Shown here piece by piece: positions 25,668 through 34,893 of a stretch of 64,000 nucleotides of DNA. The notes under the pieces are model-generated. The model searched no databases, was not told where the DNA came from, and was given only the letters and a program-made list of their open reading frames with translations. Source of the DNA: an uncultured Eubacteriales bacterium (GTDB taxonomy: Bacteria > Bacillota > Clostridia > Lachnospirales > Lachnospiraceae). Positions within the stretch are counted from its first letter, which is position 1. Each line of letters begins with the position of its first letter. The position numbers were made by a program, and so were the translations under genes. Location: NCBI GenBank assembly GCA_900545175.1, contig UQYF01000001.1, positions 62,001 through 126,000 of the forward strand, in the 5' to 3' direction.

Positions 25668-26479
25668 TTGTTGTGATGACTTGTCATAATAGAAAAGAAA
25701 AGACAACAAAATGCCTTAGAAAGCTCCATACCGGGAACGAAAATAATGAATATCATTATATAGTTGTCGATTCGGGAAGCACCGATGGAACATGCGGGGA
25801 GATTGAAAGCTCAGGGTATACGGATGTTGAGCTTGTACATGCCGAGCCGACACTGTTCTGGAATGGCGGAATGCACAGAGGGATTGCTATAGGAATGAGT
25901 AAGCCGGATCAATATGACTATATGCTGCTTGTAAATGATGATGTGGATTTTGTTCCGGGTATTCTTGACAGGATGATTGAGTATTCCATGAAGCCGGACA
26001 GATGCGGCAGCGTGATTGTCGGCCCTACATGTGACACGTCCGGTAACTTTTCCTATGGAGGAATATTGTACAATAAAGGCATAAGCTATGTGATGATAGG
26101 ACCTGACGAGCCAGATACGGAATGCACTACGTTTAATGCCAACTGTACACTTATACCGATGGATGTAATGAAAACAGTCGGAAATGTTGACCCGTATTAT
26201 AAACATAGCATGGGGGATTTTGATTTAGGATTCAGGATAACCCGTGAAAAGAAAAAAATATTTGTTATGCCGGAATATGTGGGTATATGTAATGACAATC
26301 CTATTGAAGGAAGCTGGCAGGATACAAGCCTTGGAATTAAAAAAAGGATTAAGCTTAAGGAGTCGTTTAAAGGACTGCCATTTAAGGACTGGTTTCATTA
26401 TCTCAACAAAAATTTTGGTTTTATTACAGCATGTGTCCGCTCAATAACGCCTTATATTAAGATTTTTGTTGGAAAGTAA
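25655..26479 (+). CDS. Glycosyltransferase family 2, rhamnosyltransferase-like
   Basis: A 274-residue GT-A protein. Features are VVVMTCHNRKEKTTKCL (about 4-20), YIVVDSGSTDGT (about 34-45), the FWNGGMHRG stretch and LLVNDDVDFVPG (about 89-100), which supplies the metal-binding aspartates. The pattern is close to the rhamnosyltransferase-like GT2 group, but the sugar is not certain. It is the last gene of module A; a new promoter overlaps its 3' end. Confidence 0.88.
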   Translation: MSKIVVVMTCHNRKEKTTKCLRKLHTGNENNEYHYIVVDSGSTDGTCGEIESSGYTDVELVHAEPTLFWNGGMHRGIAIGMSKPDQYDYMLLVNDDVDFVPGILDRMIEYSMKPDRCGSVIVGPTCDTSGNFSYGGILYNKGISYVMIGPDEPDTECTTFNANCTLIPMDVMKTVGNVDPYYKHSMGDFDLGFRITREKKKIFVMPEYVGICNDNPIEGSWQDTSLGIKKRIKLKESFKGLPFKDWFHYLNKNFGFITACVRSITPYIKIFVGK

Positions 26480-26497
26480 GTTAAACTATGTTATAAT
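26469..26497 (+). promoter_or_regulatory. Sigma-A promoter of polysaccharide module B
   Basis: TTGGAA (26469-26474), a 17-nt spacer and perfect TATAAT (26492-26497), overlapping the end of the last module A gene. It would drive the chain-length regulator and the genes after it. Confidence 0.65.
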
Positions 26498-26566
26498 AAA
26501 TCAGATATACATACTTATTAAGCTGAGTGCGTATGAAGAGTAAGATAAATAATAAGGAGATTTGGA

Positions 26567-27832
26567 ATGGAAAACAATAAAAAAGAAGACATGGTGTTTG
26601 TAAGCTTTGACCGTTTGTGGGACAATTTTAAGAAGTTCTGGTGGATAGCGGTTGCACTTATGGCGGTTATGCTTTTATATGGCGCTGCTACATACAACAG
26701 TTCCTTAAAGACAAGTGAAGTTGAGAATGACGAGAGCACAGCGCAGAAAGCACCTGTAATTATCGCTGATAATGAGGCAGACAGAATACACTGCGGACTT
26801 GTTGATATCTCATTCAATGTAAATGTTGAGAAGTATTATAAGAGCATCGGCGTAGAAGATGTAGGTGATTATACTGTATATCAGACAATCAATTCAAATG
26901 CAGTAAGTTATGCTAACAGCATTGCAGGTTCACAGGAGTTTTTTGATGCTGTCAATTCGGCTGTGACATCTGCTGGTTACTCGGAGCTTATAACAAGCCA
27001 GAGAACACCGGGAGACACAGATTATGATATGTTTACAATCACATTGCAGAGTGATAAGACGATGACATTATCTTATACAGGACTTGGAGGAGTTGAGAGA
27101 GTCCGTATAGGAGCAGCGGCAGCAGCGTCATATATAGCAGATGAAATGCAGAAATTATATCCTTACATTACATGCAATGTAGCATCTGAACCGACAGTCA
27201 CACTCAGAGTTTTGGTGAATGGTTTTTTCACATATATCCAGCCTGATGAGGCATCTGTTAACGCTACAAGAGAGACATATGCGGAATACAATAAGATTCT
27301 GTTAGGGCAGGTAGACAGGTTTGATTTCCAGTTTGACAATCTCTTTAAGATGTCAACTATCATAAAGGGTGCTGTCGGCTTTATAATCGGTCTGTTTATT
27401 ATTTTTGTAATCGCAATCTGTGACAGAAAAGTCCGCACAAGAGAAGAACTTGAGAGATTTTTTGACGGTGAAGGAAAGTTCCTCGGAGAGTTTAAGAAGA
27501 ATGCGCAGCTCTCAGAGGATGTCACAGCAGTCTCAATAGGTGCTATGTGCGAGAAGGCAGGTGTGAGCAGTGTGCTTTTGACAACTGTCGGCAGGCAGAA
27601 GAATGCTGACGTAATGCAGCATATTGCGCAGAAGGCGGCTACAGACAAGGTTAAGTTCTCATGTGTTGACGGTATCGAAGTATGTGCAGAGACTTCAAGG
27701 AATATTGCTGATGCACAGGGAATAATCATCATGGTAAATGGTGGTTTTGATGAGATACACACTATTAAGACAGCGCTTGCAAGAGTCAATACTGTAAATG
27801 GAAATTTATTAGGATATATACTTTGCAAATAA
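26567..27832 (+). CDS. Chain-length regulator (Wzz/CapA type) fused to a decayed BY-kinase domain
   Basis: A 421-residue protein with a membrane helix at about 25-42, a roughly 220-residue external region, a second helix at about 265-285, and a cytoplasmic domain of about 130 residues. The two-helix layout is that of polysaccharide co-polymerases. The cytoplasmic domain looks like a tyrosine autokinase (BY-kinase) fold, with VSSVLLTTVGRQKNADVMQHIAQ (about 333-355) where the Walker A GxxxxGKS/T should be, and GIIIMVNGG where Walker B would fall. No GK[ST] and no C-terminal tyrosine cluster is present, so kinase activity is unlikely. It probably sets polymer length. Confidence 0.75.
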   Translation: MENNKKEDMVFVSFDRLWDNFKKFWWIAVALMAVMLLYGAATYNSSLKTSEVENDESTAQKAPVIIADNEADRIHCGLVDISFNVNVEKYYKSIGVEDVGDYTVYQTINSNAVSYANSIAGSQEFFDAVNSAVTSAGYSELITSQRTPGDTDYDMFTITLQSDKTMTLSYTGLGGVERVRIGAAAAASYIADEMQKLYPYITCNVASEPTVTLRVLVNGFFTYIQPDEASVNATRETYAEYNKILLGQVDRFDFQFDNLFKMSTIIKGAVGFIIGLFIIFVIAICDRKVRTREELERFFDGEGKFLGEFKKNAQLSEDVTAVSIGAMCEKAGVSSVLLTTVGRQKNADVMQHIAQKAATDKVKFSCVDGIEVCAETSRNIADAQGIIIMVNGGFDEIHTIKTALARVNTVNGNLLGYILCK

Positions 27833-27853
27833 TTATTACTGAGGTGGAATATA

Positions 27854-28960
27854 ATGAAGATTGCGTTAGTGCACGACTGGCTCCCGACAATGGGCGGTGC
27901 GGAGAGAGTTTTATCGGATTTTGTTGAGCTATATCCTGATGCCCCTGTATATACATTGATATGTAATCATAGCAAGATGGAGGAGCCGCTTAAAAGTGCC
28001 AATATCATAACTTCACATCTCCAGAAAAAGAAGGAATGTACCAATCATAGAAAGCTTTTTCCATTCATGCCGACAGCAATAGAATCATTTGATCTTACAG
28101 GCTATGATATGGTTCTTAGCAGCAGTTCGAGCGTTGCTAAAGGAGTGATAACACATCCGGATGCAATTCATATATGCTACTGCCATTCGCCTATGAGATA
28201 CGCATGGGAGTTCTCATATGAATATGCCGGAAAGATGTCAGGAAAAGGAAAGCTTGTACAGAAGCTGTTAGGGTATTTTCTGACATGGATTCGTGTCTGG
28301 GATTACGCAAGTGCAGCAAGAGTTGATTATTTTATTGCCAATTCGGAGAATGTAGCTAAGCGTATCAGAAAGCATTACAGGAGAGATGCGGTTGTTATCC
28401 CGCCTCCGGTGCGCTGTAAGTTTTTCCGGATATCTGAGAATGACGGCGATTATTTTCTTGTTGTATCGCGCTTCCAGGAGTACAAGAGAGTTGATATTGC
28501 CATAGATGCATGTAACAGGCTTGGGCTTAAGCTTAAGGTTGTGGGTGATGGTCCGGACTATAAGAGACTTAAAGCGATGGCAGGGCCGACAGTCGAGCTC
28601 CTAGGAAGAGTCGATGATGCGCATGTTAAAGAGCTGTATGCAGGGTGCCGTGCATTTCTTTTTCCGGGTGAGGAAGACTTTGGCATAACACCGCTTGAGG
28701 CAATGGCAAGCGGAAGACCGGTAATTGCTTATGGCAGGGGAGGAGCTCTTGAGACAGTTGTTGAAGGAGTGACAGGAACCTTTTTCCATGAACAGACGAC
28801 AGATTCGCTTGTTGATGCACTAAAAAGATTCGAGACGATGAAGTTTGATAAGCATGAGCTTAGAAAACATGCCGAAAAGTTCGATGATGAAGTATTCAAG
28901 GCACGAATTAAGGCATTTGTTGAAGAAAAGTATAATGAGAGAAACGGAGTAAATGATTAG
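27854..28960 (+). CDS. Glycosyltransferase family 4, mannosyltransferase-like
   Basis: A 368-residue GT-B transferase. The N-terminus IALVHDWLPTMGGAERVL and CYCHSPMRYAWE are typical of the WbaZ-like mannosyltransferase group. The donor domain has FLVVSRFQEYKRVDIAIDAC (about 195-214), then a GEEDFGITPLEAMASGRPVIAY segment (about 273-294) with the E-x7-E residues. Mannose as donor is a guess from the subfamily. It ends 2 nt before the next GT4 gene. Confidence 0.9.
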   Translation: MKIALVHDWLPTMGGAERVLSDFVELYPDAPVYTLICNHSKMEEPLKSANIITSHLQKKKECTNHRKLFPFMPTAIESFDLTGYDMVLSSSSSVAKGVITHPDAIHICYCHSPMRYAWEFSYEYAGKMSGKGKLVQKLLGYFLTWIRVWDYASAARVDYFIANSENVAKRIRKHYRRDAVVIPPPVRCKFFRISENDGDYFLVVSRFQEYKRVDIAIDACNRLGLKLKVVGDGPDYKRLKAMAGPTVELLGRVDDAHVKELYAGCRAFLFPGEEDFGITPLEAMASGRPVIAYGRGGALETVVEGVTGTFFHEQTTDSLVDALKRFETMKFDKHELRKHAEKFDDEVFKARIKAFVEEKYNERNGVND

Positions 28961-28962
28961 CT

Positions 28963-30042
28963 ATGAAAATTGCGATTGATGCCCGCATGATTCAGATGTC
29001 AGGTATAGGAACTTATATTAAGGCTCTTATGGGGCATGGAATATATGACATTGCTCTCGGAGATGTGAACGACATATTGAAATATGATGCGAATGTTAAG
29101 GTTATCAATTACAGTGATAAGATATATGGTGCAGGAGAGCAGCTTCACTTTCCATTTAAGGAATTAAGAAAAAGTGGAGCTGATTTGCTTCATGTTCCTC
29201 ATTATAATGTCCCTGTTTTTTATCGTGGAAAACTAGCTGTGACGGTACATGACCTTACGCATCTTGTCCTGCCGCAGTTTCTTCCGAATAAGGCAGCATA
29301 TCTGTATGCCAAATTTCTTATAGGTTATGCTGTACGCAAGGCAGAGGTGGTTTTTACCGTATCGGAAAACTCAAAAAGAGACATTCTGCGATTTTATAAT
29401 ATACCTGAGGATAAGATTGCGGTTGTATATAATGCTGTGGACTCGAGATTTGTGCATCGCGACAGGGAAGATGTGAGTTATCTTTTTGACAAGTATAATA
29501 TTCCAAGAGATAAGAAGGTAATAATGTATGTAGGCAATTTAAAGCCGCATAAGAATCTTCCAAGACTGTTAGAAGCTTATTCTAAAATGAATGGCAGAGA
29601 AGATACATGCCTTGTGCTTGTAGGAAAAGCATTTGACAGTGAAGATTTGACACCTCAGATTAAGGCTCTTGGGATAGAAGACAGTGTGATTAAGACAGGG
29701 ATAATTGTAGACAATGAGCTGGTGGATTTTTATAATCTAGCTGATTTATTTGTATTTCCTTCATTGTATGAGGGTTTCGGTATTCCGCCTCTTGAAGCGA
29801 TGGCGTGCGGCACACCTGTGGTATGCTCGAACAATTCGTCATTGCCTGAGGTTGTTGGAGATGCGGCATACATGTTTGATCCATATGACGAGAAGCAGAT
29901 AAGGGATGCGATGGAGAAGGTGCTTGGCGATGATTCGCTTGCACAGTCTTTAGTTGAGAGGGGATATAAGAGGGTGAAGTTATTTACACCTGAAAGAATA
30001 GTAAATACAACGAAGGCTGTATTTGATAAAATAAAGGGTTAA
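28963..30042 (+). CDS. Glycosyltransferase family 4
   Basis: A 359-residue GT-B transferase with the start IAIDARMIQMSGIGTYIKAL (about 3-22), MYVGNLKPHKNLPRLLEAY (about 189-207) and YEGFGIPPLEAMACGTPVV (about 269-287). It is similar in plan to the GT4 at 31371, from which it may have arisen by duplication. The sugar is not predictable. It is packed between the preceding GT4 (2-nt gap) and the polymerase gene (3-nt gap). Confidence 0.9.
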   Translation: MKIAIDARMIQMSGIGTYIKALMGHGIYDIALGDVNDILKYDANVKVINYSDKIYGAGEQLHFPFKELRKSGADLLHVPHYNVPVFYRGKLAVTVHDLTHLVLPQFLPNKAAYLYAKFLIGYAVRKAEVVFTVSENSKRDILRFYNIPEDKIAVVYNAVDSRFVHRDREDVSYLFDKYNIPRDKKVIMYVGNLKPHKNLPRLLEAYSKMNGREDTCLVLVGKAFDSEDLTPQIKALGIEDSVIKTGIIVDNELVDFYNLADLFVFPSLYEGFGIPPLEAMACGTPVVCSNNSSLPEVVGDAAYMFDPYDEKQIRDAMEKVLGDDSLAQSLVERGYKRVKLFTPERIVNTTKAVFDKIKG

Positions 30043-30045
30043 AAG

Positions 30046-31374
30046 ATGATGGAAAAGTCTAACGTTTTTCAGCCTATGTCTGAAAAAAAATCATATGAAA
30101 AGTCAATATTTTATAAAGTAAGCTGCGCGCTTATCTTTATAATGATTTTTATAAATGTCACATTTCCGAAGGCGGGCATTAAGCTTGGCGGTATACCGCT
30201 CACAGTCGGAAATGTGTTTTTGATGCTCACAATTATGATGTGGTTTTTCTATATGCTCTGGAGAAGATGCTTTGTCTTTTCAACTGCTGAGAAGCTTGTC
30301 ATTTTGGGCTGCATTTATTGGCTTATAAGATTTATGCTCACAATGATAGGCGGCAGGGTAGGAATGTCCGGCTGGGTGGGATTTTTTGTCCCACTTGTAA
30401 TTTACCCATTCACGTTCATTGTGATAAATTATTTTATTGTTGAACAGAGACAGATAGACAAGATAATCCGTATGCTTATGTGGGGGTCTGTGATTGTATT
30501 TATATTTGGATTCCTTCAGGCAGCTTTCGGAATAGAAAAATTCTCTATTCCGGGTCTTACAGTGAACTACACTGATTATATTTCAAGCACTAACTGGTAC
30601 GCTGAAAAATATAACGGAGTGCAGGAGGGGGTTACATACTCAAAGACTGTTTCAACTTACCAGAACGGAAATCTGCTCGGTGTCAATATATTGTTATTCT
30701 GCCCTATGATATACGAAAGCATTGAGAATAAGGCGTGGCGCAATATATATATGCTTGTTTTTGTGCTTTTTTGTGTACTTACAGGCTCTAAGACATGCTG
30801 GGTCGGAATTATAATATACCTTTTTATAAAAGGTGTTGTTGTGATTAACAGAAAGTGGGCGGATGGACGAAAAGTGCAGTTTGCCTGTCTTGTGATAGCT
30901 GTGATTCCAGTGATGGCTGCAATCTTTTTGGGAATGTTTCCACAGATTATGGAGCGTTTTAAGGATTCGTTTACATTCAAAAATATTAATGATCTTTCAG
31001 GGCGTTCACAGTCGATGAATGAGCTGATAAATTATTTTATTGTTAAGACTGAATGGATATTAACAGGGCCGTATGGACTGACATCATATTGGGGAAGCAG
31101 CTATGAGATGGTATATTTTTGCATATTAATGATTGGCGGAGTTGCAGGACTTATAGCTTTCTTAGGACCTGTATTATACATTCTGGTAAAATACATAGGA
31201 AGACATGTTAAGGATTCAAAAATATTAAAGGGTATATGCCACGGAGTTGTTGTATATATAATAATCGCATTCGTTGAGGGAGCATTGTGGCTTCCGCCGA
31301 CAGCCATAAATTTGTGGATGGTGCTTGCTCTTGGATATAAGATGAGCCTTTTTATGGAGGAAAAAAGAAAATGA
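30046..31374 (+). CDS. O-antigen ligase/polymerase-like membrane protein
   Basis: A 442-residue protein with about twelve membrane segments and a large external loop (about 155-225, including TYQNGNLLGVNILLF). The later part GSKTCWVGIIIYLF and the LSGRSQSMNELINYF stretch resemble the Wzy_C/O-antigen ligase group (PF04932). It is the second such protein in the locus; the other is at 17719-18891. One may polymerise repeat units and the other may ligate or act on a different glycan. Its stop overlaps the next start by 4 nt. Confidence 0.75.
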   Translation: MMEKSNVFQPMSEKKSYEKSIFYKVSCALIFIMIFINVTFPKAGIKLGGIPLTVGNVFLMLTIMMWFFYMLWRRCFVFSTAEKLVILGCIYWLIRFMLTMIGGRVGMSGWVGFFVPLVIYPFTFIVINYFIVEQRQIDKIIRMLMWGSVIVFIFGFLQAAFGIEKFSIPGLTVNYTDYISSTNWYAEKYNGVQEGVTYSKTVSTYQNGNLLGVNILLFCPMIYESIENKAWRNIYMLVFVLFCVLTGSKTCWVGIIIYLFIKGVVVINRKWADGRKVQFACLVIAVIPVMAAIFLGMFPQIMERFKDSFTFKNINDLSGRSQSMNELINYFIVKTEWILTGPYGLTSYWGSSYEMVYFCILMIGGVAGLIAFLGPVLYILVKYIGRHVKDSKILKGICHGVVVYIIIAFVEGALWLPPTAINLWMVLALGYKMSLFMEEKRK

Positions 31375-32489
31375 AAATTGGAATAGATGCCAGACCACTC
31401 AAAAAGCAGAGAGCAGGGATAGGAACTTATGTATATAATATTGTTAAATATCTCAATGACATTGATGATGGCAATGAATATTATCTCTTCTCGAACAAAG
31501 AGGTTGTCTTAGATTTTGAACTTGGAAATAACTGGCATATTGTTGTGGAAAATTTCCCGGTAGGTACGTTATGGCTTTCATACCGTGGAGGCGCACTTAT
31601 AAAGCATTATGGAATAGATGTATTTTGGGGAACACAGCATGTGCTTCCATGGGGAAAGAATGATAATGTGAGATATGTGCTCACAATATGCGATCTGGCA
31701 CAGTTCCGCATAAAGAATATAGGCAGTCGCTACAATACCATAATTCAAAGATTCTTTGTAAAAGGTTCCTGCAAAAAAGCGGACAGGATACTCGCTATCT
31801 CCGAAGCTACGAAGTATGATATTATAGATATATTCGGCATAGAATCATCAAGGATTGCCTGCACATATCTTGCAGGGACAGAAAAGCCGGAAAAGGCAGA
31901 TAAGACAGAGCTTGAGCAGGTTAAGAATAAATTTAAAATCAACGGAAAATATTTTCTGTATGTGAGCACGATAGAGCCGAGAAAAAATGTTGAGACAATT
32001 ATAGCGGGCTTTAACAGCTTTATGGATGACAGAAAAGACAGGACGCAACCGTATTATATGGTATTAGCCGGCGGTCTTGGCTGGAAATATGAAGGTGTGT
32101 TAAAGCAGATTGAGAACAGCAGCTACAAAGATAACATTATAATGACAGGCTTTATTTCGCAAAAGGAAAAGCAGTGCCTGTTTGAAGGGGCACTTGGCTT
32201 TGTATATCCGTCATTGTATGAAGGCTTTGGAATTCCGCTTCTTGAAGCCATGAATTATGGTCTTCCTATAATCACGACAAATGTCTCATCACTTCCGGAA
32301 GTTGGACAGGATGCTGTTATGTATATTAAGGAGCCAAAGGATGCGAAGGGACTTGCAGCATTGCTTACAAAGTGCTCTAAACTGTCCGATGAAGAAAAAA
32401 AGGTCATTGCAGATAATGACAAAAAACAGCGCGATAAGTTTTCGTGGGAAAAATGTGCAAGAGAGACAGTTAGATATCTTACAGAGTAA
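31371..32489 (+). CDS. Glycosyltransferase family 4
   Basis: A 372-residue GT-B transferase: IGIDARPLKKQRAGIGTYVYNI (about 3-24), then LTICDLAQFR, YVSTIEPRKNVETIIAGF (about 201-218) and YEGFGIPLLEAMNYGLPII (about 283-301). It resembles the GT4 at 28963 throughout. The ATG overlaps the polymerase stop. Donor and acceptor are unknown; it presumably adds one sugar of the repeat unit. Confidence 0.9.
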   Translation: MKIGIDARPLKKQRAGIGTYVYNIVKYLNDIDDGNEYYLFSNKEVVLDFELGNNWHIVVENFPVGTLWLSYRGGALIKHYGIDVFWGTQHVLPWGKNDNVRYVLTICDLAQFRIKNIGSRYNTIIQRFFVKGSCKKADRILAISEATKYDIIDIFGIESSRIACTYLAGTEKPEKADKTELEQVKNKFKINGKYFLYVSTIEPRKNVETIIAGFNSFMDDRKDRTQPYYMVLAGGLGWKYEGVLKQIENSSYKDNIIMTGFISQKEKQCLFEGALGFVYPSLYEGFGIPLLEAMNYGLPIITTNVSSLPEVGQDAVMYIKEPKDAKGLAALLTKCSKLSDEEKKVIADNDKKQRDKFSWEKCARETVRYLTE

Positions 32490-32525
32490 TACAAAAATAT
32501 TTGTTTAATCTGAATGGGGATTGGA

Positions 32526-33395
32526 ATGGACACAGGGATTGTTATACTTAATTATAATGATGCTGCATCTACAATGAATCTTGTTGACAGCATAGCGGAT
32601 TATGATTCACTTGGACATATTGTAGTTGTGGACAACTGCTCAACAGATGATTCGATGAAACAATTGAGTGATAAGTATTCGCAGAGCAAGAAAATCATAG
32701 TTATTTCATCCGGTAAAAACGGAGGTTATTCGTATGGCAATAATTTCGGAGCGAGATACCTGATAAACGAGTTTGGTACACAGGTGATTTTTATTGCAAA
32801 TCCGGACGTGATATTTGAGGAAAGCCTTGTAAAATCAATAGTACGCTGCTTTGAGACATCAAGAGAGTATGGCGTGCTGACAGGTGTAATGGTAAGACCG
32901 GATGGAAATGTTGACCCGGCACCATACAGAAACCTATATTCATATGTACATGACCTCGGCGATTGTTTTCTGACAGTCAGACGTCTTGTATATGAAAAGA
33001 GAAGATATGATGTCGATTATGCGGTGCCTGTTATGGATGTTGAAGTGGTGCAGGGGTCTTTTTTTGCCATAACATCGGATGTTTTCGAGCAGATAAATGG
33101 GCTTGATGAGAATATTTTTCTCTACTATGAGGAGCTTATTCTTGCAAAAAAATTAAAAAAAGCGGGATATAAGTCGGGATTGTTGACAAATGAAAAATAT
33201 ATACATAATCATTCGGTATCTATAAGGCGTTCAATGAAGAATATCCGCATATGGAAAGCAGTGTTAAAATCCAAGTATTATTATCAGAAAAAATATAATA
33301 ATGCCAATGCCGTTGAGATGCTTTTACTTCATGTATGCGGTGCATTTTCTGTTTTTGAGAAATTTCTCATTGAAGTATTGAGAAAAATGTTGTAA
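32526..33395 (+). CDS. Glycosyltransferase family 2, rhamnosyltransferase-like
   Basis: A 289-residue GT-A transferase: GIVILNYNDAASTMNLV (about 4-20), HIVVVDNCSTDDS (about 32-44), NGGYSYGNNFGARYL (about 64-78) and FIANPDVIFEESLV (about 87-100). The NxDV and later YYEELILAKKLKKAGY motifs are those of rhamnosyl-type GT2s. ATG 32526 is preferred because GGGGATTGG sits just before it; an in-frame ATG at 32514 is also possible. Confidence 0.88.
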   Translation: MDTGIVILNYNDAASTMNLVDSIADYDSLGHIVVVDNCSTDDSMKQLSDKYSQSKKIIVISSGKNGGYSYGNNFGARYLINEFGTQVIFIANPDVIFEESLVKSIVRCFETSREYGVLTGVMVRPDGNVDPAPYRNLYSYVHDLGDCFLTVRRLVYEKRRYDVDYAVPVMDVEVVQGSFFAITSDVFEQINGLDENIFLYYEELILAKKLKKAGYKSGLLTNEKYIHNHSVSIRRSMKNIRIWKAVLKSKYYYQKKYNNANAVEMLLLHVCGAFSVFEKFLIEVLRKML

Positions 33396-33398
33396 AAT
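33370..33398 (+). promoter_or_regulatory. Sigma-A promoter for the priming transferase gene
   Basis: TTGAAG (33370-33375), a 17-nt spacer and TAAAAT (33393-33398) spanning the end of the GT2 gene, about 44 nt before the next start codon. It would allow the first committed enzyme to be made independently of module B. Confidence 0.55.
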
Positions 33399-33441
33399 AG
33401 AAAAACAATGTATTAATTATTATGGACAGGTCGTATAAGAT

Positions 33442-34866
33442 ATGAATCGCAATAAGCATAATGGAATCAGTATGGTATTACTTTTGATTGACTTGGTCAG
33501 TCTTTTGACATGCTTTTTCAGTATTGATTTCCTTAACTTTCATTTTTTTGATAAACAGATTTATATGAGCTATGAGGTTATCCTTGATTTGTTAGGACCT
33601 ATCTTTTTAGCTTACTCGATTGTATTTATATTTTTTAACCAGAATCGTGACTTCCAAAAGAGAGGTTTTTTAGAAGAATTCTTATATGTTGTTAAGATGA
33701 ACCTTCTCTTTGCAATGGTTATTCTACTCCTGCTTTTCGGAAGCAGAGCTACAGCGTCTATGGCAAGACGAGGACTGTTCGGTGCATTGGGCATGAATGT
33801 GCTGATTATGTATTTCAGCCATTGCCTGTATAAGCTGTATCTGAAATGGTGGTTCGATAAGAAGAGAAATATGACGCATGTCTATCTTGTGACAACCACT
33901 GACAGGGCTGAGAGCGTAATAAGACAATTAAGAAATAGTGAAGACCAGTTTTCTAGGTGCATAAAGGGAGTTGCTATTATTGATGACGACCTGCGTGGCA
34001 AAGAGATATCGGGAATTCCGGTTGTAGCATCTTATGAGGATGCGTTAGAGTATGCCAAGGTTAATATAGTTGATGAGGTCTATATCAATGTGTCATATGT
34101 GACAGGTGATTCCTTGAAGGATTTCATAATGGAATTCGAGAGGATGGGAACAACAGTATATCTCAATATCAATATACTTGAGAAGTTTGAAGGGTTTGAC
34201 AAGCAGGTTACAATGTATGGTTCGTTTCCTGTTATTTCTTTCTGTGCCAAGACATTTGAAGAAAGCAAGATGCTCATTAAGAGAGCAATTGATATTGTCG
34301 GAGCTATAGTAGGGCTTATTATCACAGCTGTTGTTACGGTTTTTGTTGCACCTGCGATACTTATTGAATCGCCGGGACCGCTTTTCTTCAAGCAGAAGAG
34401 GGTAGGAAAGAACGGAAGATACTTTTATATGTATAAGTTCCGTTCAATGTACAAGGATGCCGAGGAGCGCAAGAAAGCTCTTATGGAGCAGAATGAGATG
34501 AAAGGTCTGATGTTTAAGATGACAGATGACCCGCGTATTACCAAGGTCGGTAAGTTCATACGAGCTACAAGCATAGATGAGCTTCCACAGTTTTTTAATG
34601 TTTTAAAGGGCGATATGAGTCTGGTCGGTACAAGACCACCTACGGTTGATGAATTTATGCAATATGCTGGATATCATAAGCGCAGGTTAAGCATCAAGCC
34701 CGGTATAACAGGACTGTGGCAGGTGAGCGGAAGAAGTAATATTGAAGACTTTGAGGAAGTTGTCAAGCTTGATTTAGAGTATATAGACAACTGGTCGCTT
34801 GCTCTGGATATGAAGATACTGTTAAAAACTATTCTTGTTGTATTTAAAAAGGATGGTTCAAGATAA
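33442..34866 (+). CDS. Polyprenyl-phosphate sugar-1-phosphate transferase (WbaP/CpsE-like priming enzyme)
   Basis: A 474-residue integral membrane enzyme that starts glycan assembly by moving a sugar-1-phosphate from a UDP-sugar to undecaprenyl phosphate. Four to five N-terminal helices (about 8-120) precede a CoA-binding-like domain. The catalytic bacterial sugar transferase domain begins at about 275 (KRAIDIVGAIVGLII) and includes ESPGPLFFKQKRVGKNG, YKFRSMYKDAEE, DELPQFFNVLKGDMSLVGTRPP and KPGITGLWQVSGRSN. Sugar (glucose or galactose) is not certain. Its own promoter and final position in the locus set it apart from the assembly genes. Confidence 0.92.
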   Translation: MNRNKHNGISMVLLLIDLVSLLTCFFSIDFLNFHFFDKQIYMSYEVILDLLGPIFLAYSIVFIFFNQNRDFQKRGFLEEFLYVVKMNLLFAMVILLLLFGSRATASMARRGLFGALGMNVLIMYFSHCLYKLYLKWWFDKKRNMTHVYLVTTTDRAESVIRQLRNSEDQFSRCIKGVAIIDDDLRGKEISGIPVVASYEDALEYAKVNIVDEVYINVSYVTGDSLKDFIMEFERMGTTVYLNINILEKFEGFDKQVTMYGSFPVISFCAKTFEESKMLIKRAIDIVGAIVGLIITAVVTVFVAPAILIESPGPLFFKQKRVGKNGRYFYMYKFRSMYKDAEERKKALMEQNEMKGLMFKMTDDPRITKVGKFIRATSIDELPQFFNVLKGDMSLVGTRPPTVDEFMQYAGYHKRRLSIKPGITGLWQVSGRSNIEDFEEVVKLDLEYIDNWSLALDMKILLKTILVVFKKDGSR

Positions 34867-34893
34867 AAAAAGAGAGGAAATAAGGGTAAAAAA

